Source of the DNA: Rubripirellula lacrimiformis
GTDB taxonomy: Bacteria; Planctomycetota; Planctomycetia; Pirellulales; Pirellulaceae
DNA: 64,000 bases
Assembly (NCBI RefSeq): GCF_007741535.1
Contig: NZ_CP036525.1
Span: forward strand, 2,294,001-2,358,000
Direction: 5' to 3'
The position numbers were made by a program, and so were the translations under genes. The notes beneath the pieces are model-generated. The model searched no databases, was not told where the DNA came from, and saw only the letters and a program-made list of their open reading frames with translations. Positions 39,786 to 48,394 of the stretch are shown piece after piece. How positions within the stretch are numbered: the first letter of the stretch is position 1; each line of letters starts with the position of its first letter.

Positions 39786-40931
39786 TTAGCCCACCAGTTC
39801 ATCGGATTGTTTGACGAAGTCATCGCCGTCCCAGTTTTCATCTTGTGTGATCCCTTGATCGGCAGCTTCCGCCGCTTTGGCAGCCGCTCGAGCCGCTTCC
39901 TTTTCGGCCTTTACCTTGGCTTGTCGCTGAACCAAATCGCTATGCGTTGTGAAATACGGCAACGCTTTGCCCTTGAAATCATCGATCGTTTCAAAGCCAT
40001 GTTTGTCCATGAACGCCAGCAGTTGGTCAGACATTTTCTTGACCAAATCGTATCCATGCAGCATCACACCGGTGCAGACCTGGACGGTGTCGGCACCCAA
40101 CAGAATGAATTCGGCGGCGTCATTGCCGGTTTCGATCCCACCGATACCCGACAGGGTGCGGCCAGGAAACTCGTCGTGAATCAGCGTGGCGACTTCCATG
40201 TTCATCCGCAGCGATATCGGTTTGATCGCTTTGGACGAATACCCGCCGACGGTCGAATAGCCTTCGACGGTCGGCATCGGACGCAAAGTTTCCAGGTCGA
40301 CACCGATCACGCTGCGGATCGTGTTGATGGCCGAGATGCCATCGATCCCGGCGGCCAATGCGGCTCGCGATGGATCTTCGATGTGCGTTACGTTGGGCGT
40401 CATCTTGGCCCACACCGGTTTCGTCGTGGCTTGGCGGACCCATCCGCAGACCTCGGTCAAGATCGCCGGATCTTCACCCATCGCGGCGCCCATCTTTCGT
40501 TCCGGCAATCCGTGCGGGCACGAAAAATTACACTCGAACATATCGACGCCCGCGGACTCGCAGCGCTCGATGATTTCGAACCAAGCATCCTTGTTGAATT
40601 CTTCCATGATCGAAGCGATCAGGACGCGGTCGGGATACTTGTCTTTGATCTCTTTGAATTCATCGAGCCATCGTTCCAAGGGCATCGTCGAAATCAGTTC
40701 GATGTTCTCCCAGCCATAGGGTTCGCCGTCGCCGCTTTTCAAGCGTCCATAACGGGGCGCCGTGTTGACGATTTTGGACGCGTCTAGGCTGACCGTTTTG
40801 GCGGATGCCCCGCCCCACCCTTCGGCAAACGATCGACAGATCACTCGCGCGTTCGTTCCCGGCGGACCGGAAGCGATGACAAACGGGTTGGGGAATTTGA
40901 TTCCGTTGACGGTGGTTTCCAGCGTCGGCAT
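39786..40931 (-). CDS. preA: dihydropyrimidine dehydrogenase, PreA-like, lacking the ferredoxin domain
   Basis: Flavin (FMN) TIM-barrel enzyme reducing uracil or thymine to the dihydro form. The 381 residues include the N-terminal barrel signature PFVIASGPPGTN, the catalytic Cys138 in NFSCPHG and GGIETGNDAAEFILLGADTVQVCTG for phosphate binding. Well-known PreA proteins end in a domain with two 4Fe-4S clusters. Here the C-terminus is instead an Ala/Glu/Lys-rich helix and an acidic tail with no Cys-x2-Cys motif. No PreT partner is adjacent, so its electron donor is unclear. It lies between pydC-like and hydA genes. Confidence 0.88.
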   Translation of the reverse strand: MPTLETTVNGIKFPNPFVIASGPPGTNARVICRSFAEGWGGASAKTVSLDASKIVNTAPRYGRLKSGDGEPYGWENIELISTMPLERWLDEFKEIKDKYPDRVLIASIMEEFNKDAWFEIIERCESAGVDMFECNFSCPHGLPERKMGAAMGEDPAILTEVCGWVRQATTKPVWAKMTPNVTHIEDPSRAALAAGIDGISAINTIRSVIGVDLETLRPMPTVEGYSTVGGYSSKAIKPISLRMNMEVATLIHDEFPGRTLSGIGGIETGNDAAEFILLGADTVQVCTGVMLHGYDLVKKMSDQLLAFMDKHGFETIDDFKGKALPYFTTHSDLVQRQAKVKAEKEAARAAAKAAEAADQGITQDENWDGDDFVKQSDELVG

Positions 40932-41031
40932 ACAGCGACTTTATCGGTGAAAGTGTGCTCGGGCGGCAGGGATGGCCTGGTAGCGATCGCGAACTGGATC
41001 GTGCACCGCGGCGACTACCATGCAGGGCAAA

Positions 41032-41904
41032 TTACAGATCGGTCAGCGCGTCATAGGTTTCGGGCCGACGGTCGCGAAAGAATTGCCAGGTGTTGCGAAC
41101 TTCCCGGATGATGTCCAAATCCATGTCGGCGATCACGATGTCCGTCTCGGTCCGTTTCTCGCTTTGCGCGATGAATTGACCGCGAGGATCGCAAAAATAA
41201 CTCTGCCCATAGAACTCGCCAATGTTCCAGGGTGCTTCCATGCCGGGGCGGTTGATGGCGCCGACAAAGTACTGGTTGGCCACGGCGTGCGCGGGTTGTT
41301 CCAGTTTCCAAAGGTATTCGCTAAGCCCGGCGACGGTCGCGCTGGGGTTGAATACGATTTCGGCACCGGCCAATCCCAAGGCCCGTGCCCCCTCGGGAAA
41401 GTGTCGGTCATAGCATAGGTAGACGCCGACTTTTCCGACGGCGGTATCGAACACCGGATAACCAAGGTTGCCGGGGCGGAAGTAGAACTTTTCCCAAAAA
41501 CCCGGCTGGCAATGCGGCAGGTGCATTTTGCGGAACTTGCCTAGGAAGGTTCCGTCGGCATCGATCACGGCCGCGGTGTTGTAATAGACCCCGGTCAGAT
41601 CTTCCTCGCTGACGGGCACGACCATCACCATCTTGTGCTTTTTTGCCAGTTCCATCATCAGCCGTGTCGTCGGGCCATCGGGCACCCGTTCGGCCATCTC
41701 GTACCACTTCATCTCCTGTTCGGCGCAGAAGTAAGGGCCGTAGAACAGTTCTTGCAGACAGCAGACTTGGGCACCTTGGTCGGCGGCCTGGGCGATCAGA
41801 TCGACGTGTTTGTCGATCATGGCCTGTTTGATCTTTGCCACCGGCGACGTGGACGGCTCGCAGAGTTTCGTCTGGATCAATGCACCTCGCACCAATCGTG
41901 GCAT
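41032..41904 (-). CDS. beta-ureidopropionase / N-carbamoyl amidohydrolase (nitrilase family)
   Basis: Nitrilase-superfamily amidohydrolase of 290 residues, predicted to release beta-alanine, CO2 and ammonia from N-carbamoyl-beta-alanine. The catalytic triad is visible: Glu52 in CLQELFYGP, Lys126 in FRKMHLP and Cys164 in VYLCYDRHFPEG. The family also includes N-carbamoylputrescine amidase (AguB-like). The operon with PreA and dihydropyrimidinase favours the pyrimidine role. The ATG at 41904 (MPRLVRGALIQTK) is chosen over the longer frame to 41997. It is first in the operon, 100 bp before preA. Confidence 0.92.
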   Translation of the reverse strand: MPRLVRGALIQTKLCEPSTSPVAKIKQAMIDKHVDLIAQAADQGAQVCCLQELFYGPYFCAEQEMKWYEMAERVPDGPTTRLMMELAKKHKMVMVVPVSEEDLTGVYYNTAAVIDADGTFLGKFRKMHLPHCQPGFWEKFYFRPGNLGYPVFDTAVGKVGVYLCYDRHFPEGARALGLAGAEIVFNPSATVAGLSEYLWKLEQPAHAVANQYFVGAINRPGMEAPWNIGEFYGQSYFCDPRGQFIAQSEKRTETDIVIADMDLDIIREVRNTWQFFRDRRPETYDALTDL

Positions 41905-42062
41905 GGCAGGGGTCTCCGAAAGTTGGGGGGGCGGCGAAGCAGTCGTGGCGCCGGCGATTATCAGGACATTGGGAAACGGCAACCCGGAGCTTACCACGAG
42001 GACCCGCTAATCGTGAACGCCGGGGGCCCGCCAAAATCGCTGCAATGACTTCGCCGCACCTT

Positions 42063-42096
42063 GATTTCCAGGTAGTGGAGATTTCCAGGTAGTGGA
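42063..42096. repeat. 17-bp direct repeat, two adjacent copies
   Basis: GATTTCCAGGTAGTGGA occurs at 42063-42079 and again at 42080-42096, in the gap upstream of the pyrimidine operon. Confidence 0.9.
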
Positions 42097-42120
42097 ACTC
42101 GTTCGCGGCCTTTTGATTCC

Positions 42121-42277
42121 GTTAGCCGTTTAGCCGCTAGCGGCCTGCTGATTAAGTCGTTTTCCTGAACTTAACGTGCAAACCATCACCCGAAGCGTGA
42201 GCGAGGGATCCCACCTGAATCCCTCGCTCACGCGCGGGTTACTAAATCAACAGCCCGCTAGCGCCCAAACGGCTAAC
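42121..42277. mobile_element. MITE-like element, intact copy B (157 bp)
   Basis: The ends are near-perfect inverted repeats of about 23 bp (42121-42143, beginning GTTAGCCGTTTAG; 42255-42277, ending AAACGGCTAAC). The centre holds a 15-bp perfect inverted repeat, GCGTGAGCGAGGGAT at 42195-42209 with its complement at 42219-42233. About 130 bp are shared with copy A at 27122. There is no coding capacity, so any transposition would need a transposase supplied elsewhere. No clear target duplication is visible. Confidence 0.85.
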
Positions 42278-42307
42278 ATTTAAATTCGAAACTGGATTCA
42301 ATCGACT

Positions 42308-42373
42308 GGCCGTCAAGAGTTTCGGCGTCGCTGTGATTCACGAAAGTCTTGACGACTTCCGCTACGACTTTTG
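42308..42373. repeat. REP-like double palindrome next to the MITE
   Basis: A partial arm GGCCGTCAAGAGTTTCGG (42308-42325) and a full arm GAAAGTC...CCGCTAC (42342-42365) in inverted orientation, followed by sequence shared with the 18969 copy. It ends about 30 bp before the stop of the signal peptidase gene. Confidence 0.8.
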
Positions 42374-42399
42374 CCCTAGCGCTAGGCTGAGACAGATTC

Positions 42400-43629
42400 C
42401 TAGTTTCGCTGCGGTGGCAACGCATATCCGATCATGTCGACCGCCTGAATCGGCCCGTAGTTTCGGCTGTCAACGGAAACCGGGACATTGTCGCCGAGCA
42501 CGAAGTAGTCATCCGCCCCCAATTGCATCGGATAGACGCTGGTGTCGTCTCGGCGGCGAAGTCGGTAATCCAGATGCCGCCGCAGGGTCAGGCCGGTTAG
42601 CACCGCGGATCCTGTCACGATCCGTATTGCCACTGGATTCGCCGCCGAAACCGGATCACGCGACGAAACCGGATCACGCGACGAAACCGGCGATTCGGAT
42701 GGTTCCCGTTCGGATTCCACGCGCAGTCTTGCTTGGTCGATATCGATCACACCACCGGTGACCAGTGCGATGGTCCCCCGGACGTTGCCCGTCGATGACC
42801 AAAATACCGCTTCCAATTCCGCGTCAGGCGACGCGTCGAACGTGGTCGCTTGAAAAATCAGCGATTCCACAGCTTCCATCGCTCGGGAAAGTCCGTGATT
42901 GATCGGGTAGTCGTCCCACACACCGCTGGGTCGGTTCTGGTCGTGGACGCTGCGGTGGTGGTAGACCAACCAGTCGTCGGACGGGGTGTCGGTCAGTGTC
43001 CAAACCCGAGTTTGGGGATCCTGTGCCGGATCGTCCAGCGGTGTTTCGTTGCTTTTTTGCCAGCGAGATTGGCGGCGATGGTCGTCGAAATCAATCGGGA
43101 TCGTCTGGCCATCGATGGCCCACTGGAAATCGCCAATCGGCCGTCCATTGACGCTAAAACGCAGGCCGGATCGGTCCACCACATCGCCTGGAACGGCAAC
43201 GATTCGTTTGATGTTGCCCTTCCCCTCATGTTCCAGGGCGATCACATCGCCTCGCTGCAGCGATCGGGAATCCGGGCGTTGGATGCTGACGACGTCACCG
43301 ATGGTCGCCATCGTGGGGGCCGTCGACACCCTCGATCCGCAATGCCAACAGACCGTTTCCGCATCCGTTGTCGGCACAATCTGCCAACCCAAATCGCACG
43401 GTATGCAATGGACGTACATCGAATCGCCCAACATCGTTGGGGCCATCGACGGTCCAGCGACCCGATAGGCCACGGTTTCGAACGCTGGGGGGGATCCCGG
43501 ATCCACCGGAAATGACGTGAAAACCGCGGCCGCCCCGATGATCAGGACGATGATGCCCAGCGCGATCAGAAGGGCTGGGATCGCTTTCCCGGGCGAGCCT
43601 GATCGTGGTCGAAAAGCCTGCTCTAACAA
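42400..43629 (-). CDS. S26 signal peptidase I-like protein with zinc-ribbon-like insertion
   Basis: Membrane-bound serine protease of the type that removes signal peptides. In the 409-residue model there is one membrane segment (about 17-38). Catalytic Ser61 is in AGPSMAPTM and catalytic Lys141 in IKRIVAVPGD. The C-terminal box GDNVPVSVDSRNYG starts at 379. Between Ser and Lys there is a CIPC...CWHC pair of Cys-x2-Cys motifs (75, 78, 94, 97), and about 220 residues separate the Lys box from the GDN box, much longer than in typical LepB. No ATG lies before the membrane segment within the gap to fabH. TTG at 43629 or 43671 are candidate starts, so the N-terminus is uncertain. Confidence 0.85.
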   Translation of the reverse strand: MLEQAFRPRSGSPGKAIPALLIALGIIVLIIGAAAVFTSFPVDPGSPPAFETVAYRVAGPSMAPTMLGDSMYVHCIPCDLGWQIVPTTDAETVCWHCGSRVSTAPTMATIGDVVSIQRPDSRSLQRGDVIALEHEGKGNIKRIVAVPGDVVDRSGLRFSVNGRPIGDFQWAIDGQTIPIDFDDHRRQSRWQKSNETPLDDPAQDPQTRVWTLTDTPSDDWLVYHHRSVHDQNRPSGVWDDYPINHGLSRAMEAVESLIFQATTFDASPDAELEAVFWSSTGNVRGTIALVTGGVIDIDQARLRVESEREPSESPVSSRDPVSSRDPVSAANPVAIRIVTGSAVLTGLTLRRHLDYRLRRRDDTSVYPMQLGADDYFVLGDNVPVSVDSRNYGPIQAVDMIGYALPPQRN

Positions 43630-43716
43630 GGAAAAATCAATCCCGCTATACTCCCGGTTTGCGGCCGGCAACCGATGCCGACTGGATCGATCCGATTGTA
43701 ACAGCGCCGAACAAGC

Positions 43717-44784
43717 ATGACTGAATCTCCTGTCCCCGCCATGGCTAGCGAGCCTGAAGGTGAAACTTGTCCGTCTCCCATCACGACTCGCGGTCGAATG
43801 GGCAAAGTCGCGGGCGTTCGTGTGGCGGCCACTGGTTCCTATGTGCCCGATCAAATCGTCACCAACGAAGACTTGGCCGCACTGGGATGTGACAGCGAAT
43901 GGATCGTCCGTCGCACCGGCATTCGCCAGCGACGTAGGGCCGCCGATGGCGAAGCCACCAGCGACATGTGTTACGAAGCCTCCGTGCGGTGCATGGAAAA
44001 GGCTGGCGTGACGGCTGACCAGATTGATCTGATCATCGTCGCCACCATGACACCCGATCATCCGACTCCGTCCACGGGGTGTCATCTGCAGCGACGATTA
44101 GGCGTCACGGCGCCGGCCATGGATGTGAACGCCGCATGCGCCGGATTCATGTACGGCATGATCACCGCGGCCCAGTTCATCGCGGCCGGCAACAGCAAGT
44201 GTGCGTTGGTGGTCGGTGCCGATTTGATGAGCCGTACGGTCGATCCCGAAGACAAAAAAACCTATCCCCTGTTCGGCGACGCCGCCGGTGCGATGCTGTT
44301 GGTCGCTGACGAAAACGCGACCGAAGGCATCCTGTCCTATCAAGTCGGCAGTGAAGGTTGCGGTGGCGAAATGCTGTGTGTCCCCGCCGGTGGTTCGCGA
44401 ACGCCGCTGACGCCCGATACCTACGCGAAACGTTTGCAGTACCTGACGATGGATGGCCGCAATGTCTTCAAGTGGGCCGTTCGCCTGTTTGCTGAAAGTG
44501 CCAAAGACGTGCTGGCCGATGCAGGGGTCGATTCCAGCGAACTGGACATGGTGGTGCTACACCAAGCCAACCAACGCATCATCGATTCGGCGGTGTCGGA
44601 TCTGAATGTTGCACCGGAGAAAGTCTTCGTCAACTTAGACCGCTACGGAAACACGTCGGGCGCCAGTATTCCATTGGCGATTGATGAAGCGGTTCGCGAA
44701 GGTCGCATGAAATCAGGCGACTTGGTGTTGATGTGCGGCTTTGGCGCCGGGCTAGCCTGGGGAACGGCGCTGATGCGCTGGTAG
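43717..44784 (+). CDS. fabH: beta-ketoacyl-ACP synthase III
   Basis: Condenses acetyl-CoA with malonyl-ACP to start fatty acid synthesis. The 355-residue protein has catalytic Cys141 in VNAACAGF, His282 in LHQANQRI and Asn312 in YGNTSGAS. About 27 residues precede the usual N-terminus (MGKVAGVRVAATGSYVPD, ATG at 43798), so either ATG may be used. A TATACT box at 43647-43652 could be its -10. It diverges from the signal peptidase gene. No plsX, rpmF or fabD is adjacent. Confidence 0.95.
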   Translation: MTESPVPAMASEPEGETCPSPITTRGRMGKVAGVRVAATGSYVPDQIVTNEDLAALGCDSEWIVRRTGIRQRRRAADGEATSDMCYEASVRCMEKAGVTADQIDLIIVATMTPDHPTPSTGCHLQRRLGVTAPAMDVNAACAGFMYGMITAAQFIAAGNSKCALVVGADLMSRTVDPEDKKTYPLFGDAAGAMLLVADENATEGILSYQVGSEGCGGEMLCVPAGGSRTPLTPDTYAKRLQYLTMDGRNVFKWAVRLFAESAKDVLADAGVDSSELDMVVLHQANQRIIDSAVSDLNVAPEKVFVNLDRYGNTSGASIPLAIDEAVREGRMKSGDLVLMCGFGAGLAWGTALMRW

Positions 44785-45173
44785 CGGTCGGTCGCCTCTG
44801 GCTGGGCACTCGACATTGGTTTCGGCCAATGCCAGTGACTTTGCCGCCATCAAGAGGCAATCGCCTCGATCAGCCGATCGGTTCTTCAAGTTCTCTTTTT
44901 CAAGCCACGCAGTGGCGATAGCCTGCTGCCGTGGACCTTGGTCCACGGTACCTGTACCAACGCTGACACTCCTTTTTCTGCCGCACCGATCGCCACGAAA
45001 GGTGGCGATCGGTGCGGCAGAAAAAGAGTTGGCTCCAATTAAGGGATACCGGTGGTCGAGACCACCGGCACGGTGCTGCCGTCCCGTCGGGACTTCAATC
45101 GAATCCGTGAAGGGGGCTACCCCGCCCCAAACGGATCGTTCATTCAACTCTGATTCTTAGCGCTGGCACAGCA
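44785..45173. other. 389-bp gap carrying four perfect palindromes
   Basis: No gene seen. Palindromes: 44929-44948 (9-bp arms, CCGTGGACC), 44972-45026 (25-bp arms, see separate entry), 45049-45068 (9-bp arms, CCGGTGGTC) and 45081-45093 (GTCCC-GTC-GGGAC). Confidence 0.85.
44972..45026. repeat. 25-bp perfect inverted repeat with GAAAG loop
   Basis: Arms 44972-44996 and 45002-45026 are perfectly complementary, beginning CTTTTTCTGCCGC and closing on CGCCAC/GTGGCG around a 5-nt loop. A and T runs at the outer ends could make it a terminator in either direction for fabH and the convergent FhcB-like gene, though the stem is far longer than needed. Confidence 0.9.
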
Positions 45174-46328
45174 CTAGGCCAGCTTCACCGCAAACAAGCT
45201 TTTCAAGAAGACATCGGGACGGACTGTTCGGCCGGTGAAAGACGAGTCCATCGATTGCGCACTGGGCTGGATGATCGAGTTTGGCAATTCGGCGGGCCTC
45301 GTTTCCACGCACCGATCCAGCGGCAACGTCACGGTTGCGTCGCCACGAATGATGGCGTCCGGGTGATGAACGCCGGCGATCCCGGCGGGAACATACGCGT
45401 GAGCCAATTCCGGGCCGGGATCCACGCCGCCGATTTGCAGTTTCGCCGGTTGTGCCCCGGCAATCGCATTGCCAAGACGAATGTCGACGTTGGTCATGGT
45501 CGCGGTTAGCCGCTGGTTGGTATGCCAGCCAACGACCGATCGCAGTGTGGTTGCCGCATCCATGCCCACCAGGACGACGCGGCGACTACGGGATTCCTGT
45601 TTCTGATTTTGCTGGATCGTCCACTTCACGATCCATTCCGCAGTCGTCAATTCCTGGCCGGCGTCGAATGCATCCGGTGCCAGAATGATGGCCAGGTAGC
45701 CTGCCGACTGGATCGACTGGATCAAGTCCGCTTGGGATGCGTCCGGCGTGCTGCCGCTGCGGATCGCAAACGCGATGTCGGCGAACTGGTTGGCGCCCAT
45801 CGATGCGTGCGATAGCCGAGCTGGGGTTGGGCCCGATCGATCAGTGGTCAAATCACCGCTACTAGGTGATCGCGACAGGCGTTGCCACAGTCTTGGCATT
45901 TGTCCGCTGACATCGCCAATCGTCCAAATCAGATCGGCGTGTTTTTTGACGTCGCCCAGCGTTGCCGAGACATTGCCATCGCGTGCCACTGCCGTGCGAA
46001 GTGCTGATTGCGATGGCGTTTCATCGACGAATAGTTCGATCCTGCTGTCGGCCACCATGGTTGCCAGGGTTCGCGACGTCGATAGCGGAGTCGATGCGGT
46101 TGCGATGCGGACTCGATCCTGCTTGGCAAACCAAGTGCTGGCCAGGCGATGGACGTCGTCTGGGCTTGCCGGATCGGACCCGATTCGCGGCGCTGGGGGG
46201 GCGGCCATCGCGAACGAAAAACCCTGCTCGGCAATCGGGCAGTCGCTATCGGTTTGCCCGTTTGCCGCAACGGTTAGGTCGTCACAGTTCAGCGGACAGA
46301 ACGGGCATACGATCGGCGATCGGTTCAC
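45174..46328 (-). CDS. formylmethanofuran dehydrogenase subunit B-like protein (FhcB-like)
   Basis: A 384-residue protein whose N-terminus has CPFCPLNCDDL (Cys8, Cys11, Cys15), the signature region of FwdB/FmdB/FhcB, the molybdopterin-oxidoreductase-like subunit of the formyltransferase/hydrolase complex in C1 transfer through tetrahydromethanopterin. The rest (TLGDVKKHADLIWTIGDVSGQ, GANQFADIAFAIRSG) fits the same fold at modest similarity. The GTG at 46328 is chosen because its first three bases overlap the hemDE stop as GTGA, indicating translational coupling. No other fhc subunit is in the window. Being a paralogue with a different role is possible. Confidence 0.7.
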   Translation of the reverse strand: MNRSPIVCPFCPLNCDDLTVAANGQTDSDCPIAEQGFSFAMAAPPAPRIGSDPASPDDVHRLASTWFAKQDRVRIATASTPLSTSRTLATMVADSRIELFVDETPSQSALRTAVARDGNVSATLGDVKKHADLIWTIGDVSGQMPRLWQRLSRSPSSGDLTTDRSGPTPARLSHASMGANQFADIAFAIRSGSTPDASQADLIQSIQSAGYLAIILAPDAFDAGQELTTAEWIVKWTIQQNQKQESRSRRVVLVGMDAATTLRSVVGWHTNQRLTATMTNVDIRLGNAIAGAQPAKLQIGGVDPGPELAHAYVPAGIAGVHHPDAIIRGDATVTLPLDRCVETRPAELPNSIIQPSAQSMDSSFTGRTVRPDVFLKSLFAVKLA

Positions 46329-48259
46329 GACGATGACGGCTCGCGACGGGAGAGTTCTTTGACGGCTTCGACACACGCGATCGCATTTTCGACGGGCGTC
46401 TCTTTCATCACTCCGTGTCCCAGGTTGAAGATGTGTCCGGGACGTCCGCCAGCGGCTTCTAGCACTTCACCGACGCGGGACCGGATCACATCTGGATTGG
46501 CCAACAGCACGGTTGGGTCCATGTTGCCTTGAACGCTCTTGTCATGTCCGATCCGCTGCCAAGCGGTGTCCAAACCGATTCGCCAGTCAACACCGACCAC
46601 GGTTCGGCGATCGCCTCGCAGCAGCGGCAACAATTCCGGATTGCCGGTTGCAAAGTTGATGACCGGGACGCCGGGGGCGATTCCAGCGATGATTTGTTTC
46701 ATCCAAGGCAACACGAAACGCACATAGTCGGTCGGCGACAAACATCCGGCCCAACTGTCGAACAATTGCACGCACTGGGCACCAGCGGCGATTTGATGGT
46801 TCAGATAGGTCGTGATCGCAGCGGATAGCGTGTCCATCAGCCCCCCCCAAGCACCCGGGTCGGCTTGCATCAACCGTTTGGTGTGCGTGTAGGTGCGGCT
46901 GCCACCGCCTTCGATGGCATAGCTGGCCAGCGTAAAGGGCGATCCCGAGAACCCGATCAACGGAATCGATTCAGGCAAATCGGATCGTGTCTGTCGTACC
47001 GTTTCGTAGACAAAATCGAGTGCTTCGGGGCGATCCAGCGGTTTGACTCGCGATAGGTCGCCGGCTTCACGAACCGGATTGTGGATCACCGGACCATCGC
47101 CGGCGACAAATTCCAGGTCGAAACCCATCGGCACCAAGATCGGCAACAGGTCCGAAAAGATGATCGCCGCATCGACCTTCAACCGGTCAACGGCGGTGCA
47201 CATGATCTCGCTGCACAGCGGTGGATTGGCACACAGGTCCAAAAACGATTGTTTGGCTCGGACTTCGCGGTATTCGGCCATGTATCGGCCAGCCTGACGC
47301 ATCAGCCAGACGGGAGTCCGTTCGGTGGCCTCGCCTCGGCAGGCTCGCATGAACAGGCTGGAATCCGAGGGATGTTCGGCCGGTTTGCTGCGGTACTCGG
47401 GGGACGCCGCAAACAGTCGTTTCTTGGAATCGACCATCGACTGGCATCGCTGCGCCGACTCGGTCACCAGATGCCCCATTTTGGGATGGCTGGGTTCAAA
47501 GTCGATGTGGATATCGCATTCTTCTAGCATTTGCGACGTCGTGGGCCCGATCGATGCGATCACGGTTCGGTGCAGGCCGGCACGAAGTTCGTCGGTCAGT
47601 TCAAGCTGTTCCGCTAGGCGAAGCATGTTGACCACCTGATGGGCGCTGGTCAGCAGCAGCATGTCGCGTTGGCCGGCGGCGATCGCACGAAGGTTGGATT
47701 CCAGCGGCGCAAGGTCTTCGGGGAACTCCCATCCATAAACCCGCACCGGTTCCACCGTGGCGCCGCGGGCTTCCAGTCCCGCGATCAGCGATGCATTGGT
47801 GACGCCGTATTCCTGCAGCCCGACGACTTGGTTGGCGACCGGTACGTGGGCGTCGATCGTCTGCAGCAGTTCACGCCATGTGTTCGGTTCGGGGACACGG
47901 TGGGTCGCCGTGATCCCGAATTCCCGCAGCGCGGCGGCCGGTTTGGGGCCACGGCAAATGGTGGTGACATCCGACAACGATTCCAGGAACCGTTGTTGGT
48001 CCACATGACGTTCGATGGATTTCAGCAGGTACCGAAAGCCGACTCCCGTCATCAACACCACAATGTTGACTTCCCCTGTCATCACCCGGTACGCAAAGTC
48101 GATGGCACCCCGATTCGGTTCGATCGGGACCTCCCGCATTGACGGGCTGACGTGTGCGACTCCCCCGCTGCGGCCGATCATGCGAGCCATGTCGGTGGCG
48201 CGGCGGCTTTCGAGAGCTGCGATTTGGAGTCCGTTAAAATCGGCTTCGGCCTTGGGCAT
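46325..48259 (-). CDS. hemE: fused uroporphyrinogen-III synthase / uroporphyrinogen decarboxylase
   Basis: A 644-residue protein joining two consecutive tetrapyrrole enzymes. Residues about 10-275 resemble HemD (LQIAALESRRATDMARMI, VLMTGVGFRYLL, ATVEPVRVYGWEFP, LLLTSAHQVVNML, ASIGPTTSQML), which closes and inverts hydroxymethylbilane. From about residue 300 the protein is HemE: TPVWLMRQAGRYMAEYR, FSDLLPILVPMGF, GFSGSPFTLASYAIEGG and HIFNLGHGV, which decarboxylates uroporphyrinogen III to coproporphyrinogen III. The linker (276-299) is polar. A fusion would channel product to the next enzyme (inference). The stop overlaps the FhcB-like start, and trmB diverges 135 bp upstream. Confidence 0.93.
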   Translation of the reverse strand: MPKAEADFNGLQIAALESRRATDMARMIGRSGGVAHVSPSMREVPIEPNRGAIDFAYRVMTGEVNIVVLMTGVGFRYLLKSIERHVDQQRFLESLSDVTTICRGPKPAAALREFGITATHRVPEPNTWRELLQTIDAHVPVANQVVGLQEYGVTNASLIAGLEARGATVEPVRVYGWEFPEDLAPLESNLRAIAAGQRDMLLLTSAHQVVNMLRLAEQLELTDELRAGLHRTVIASIGPTTSQMLEECDIHIDFEPSHPKMGHLVTESAQRCQSMVDSKKRLFAASPEYRSKPAEHPSDSSLFMRACRGEATERTPVWLMRQAGRYMAEYREVRAKQSFLDLCANPPLCSEIMCTAVDRLKVDAAIIFSDLLPILVPMGFDLEFVAGDGPVIHNPVREAGDLSRVKPLDRPEALDFVYETVRQTRSDLPESIPLIGFSGSPFTLASYAIEGGGSRTYTHTKRLMQADPGAWGGLMDTLSAAITTYLNHQIAAGAQCVQLFDSWAGCLSPTDYVRFVLPWMKQIIAGIAPGVPVINFATGNPELLPLLRGDRRTVVGVDWRIGLDTAWQRIGHDKSVQGNMDPTVLLANPDVIRSRVGEVLEAAGGRPGHIFNLGHGVMKETPVENAIACVEAVKELSRREPSSS

Positions 48260-48394
48260 CGGTGCGGCAATTGACGGGGAAAGGGATGGGATGTTCAGTA
48301 CGTCTGCGGCCCAGCATTGTAGGGAATTCTGGGAAAGATACGATTATGGCTCTGGAAAGTCTTCCCACGCCGTTCTCGATCGATCCAAAAGCTA

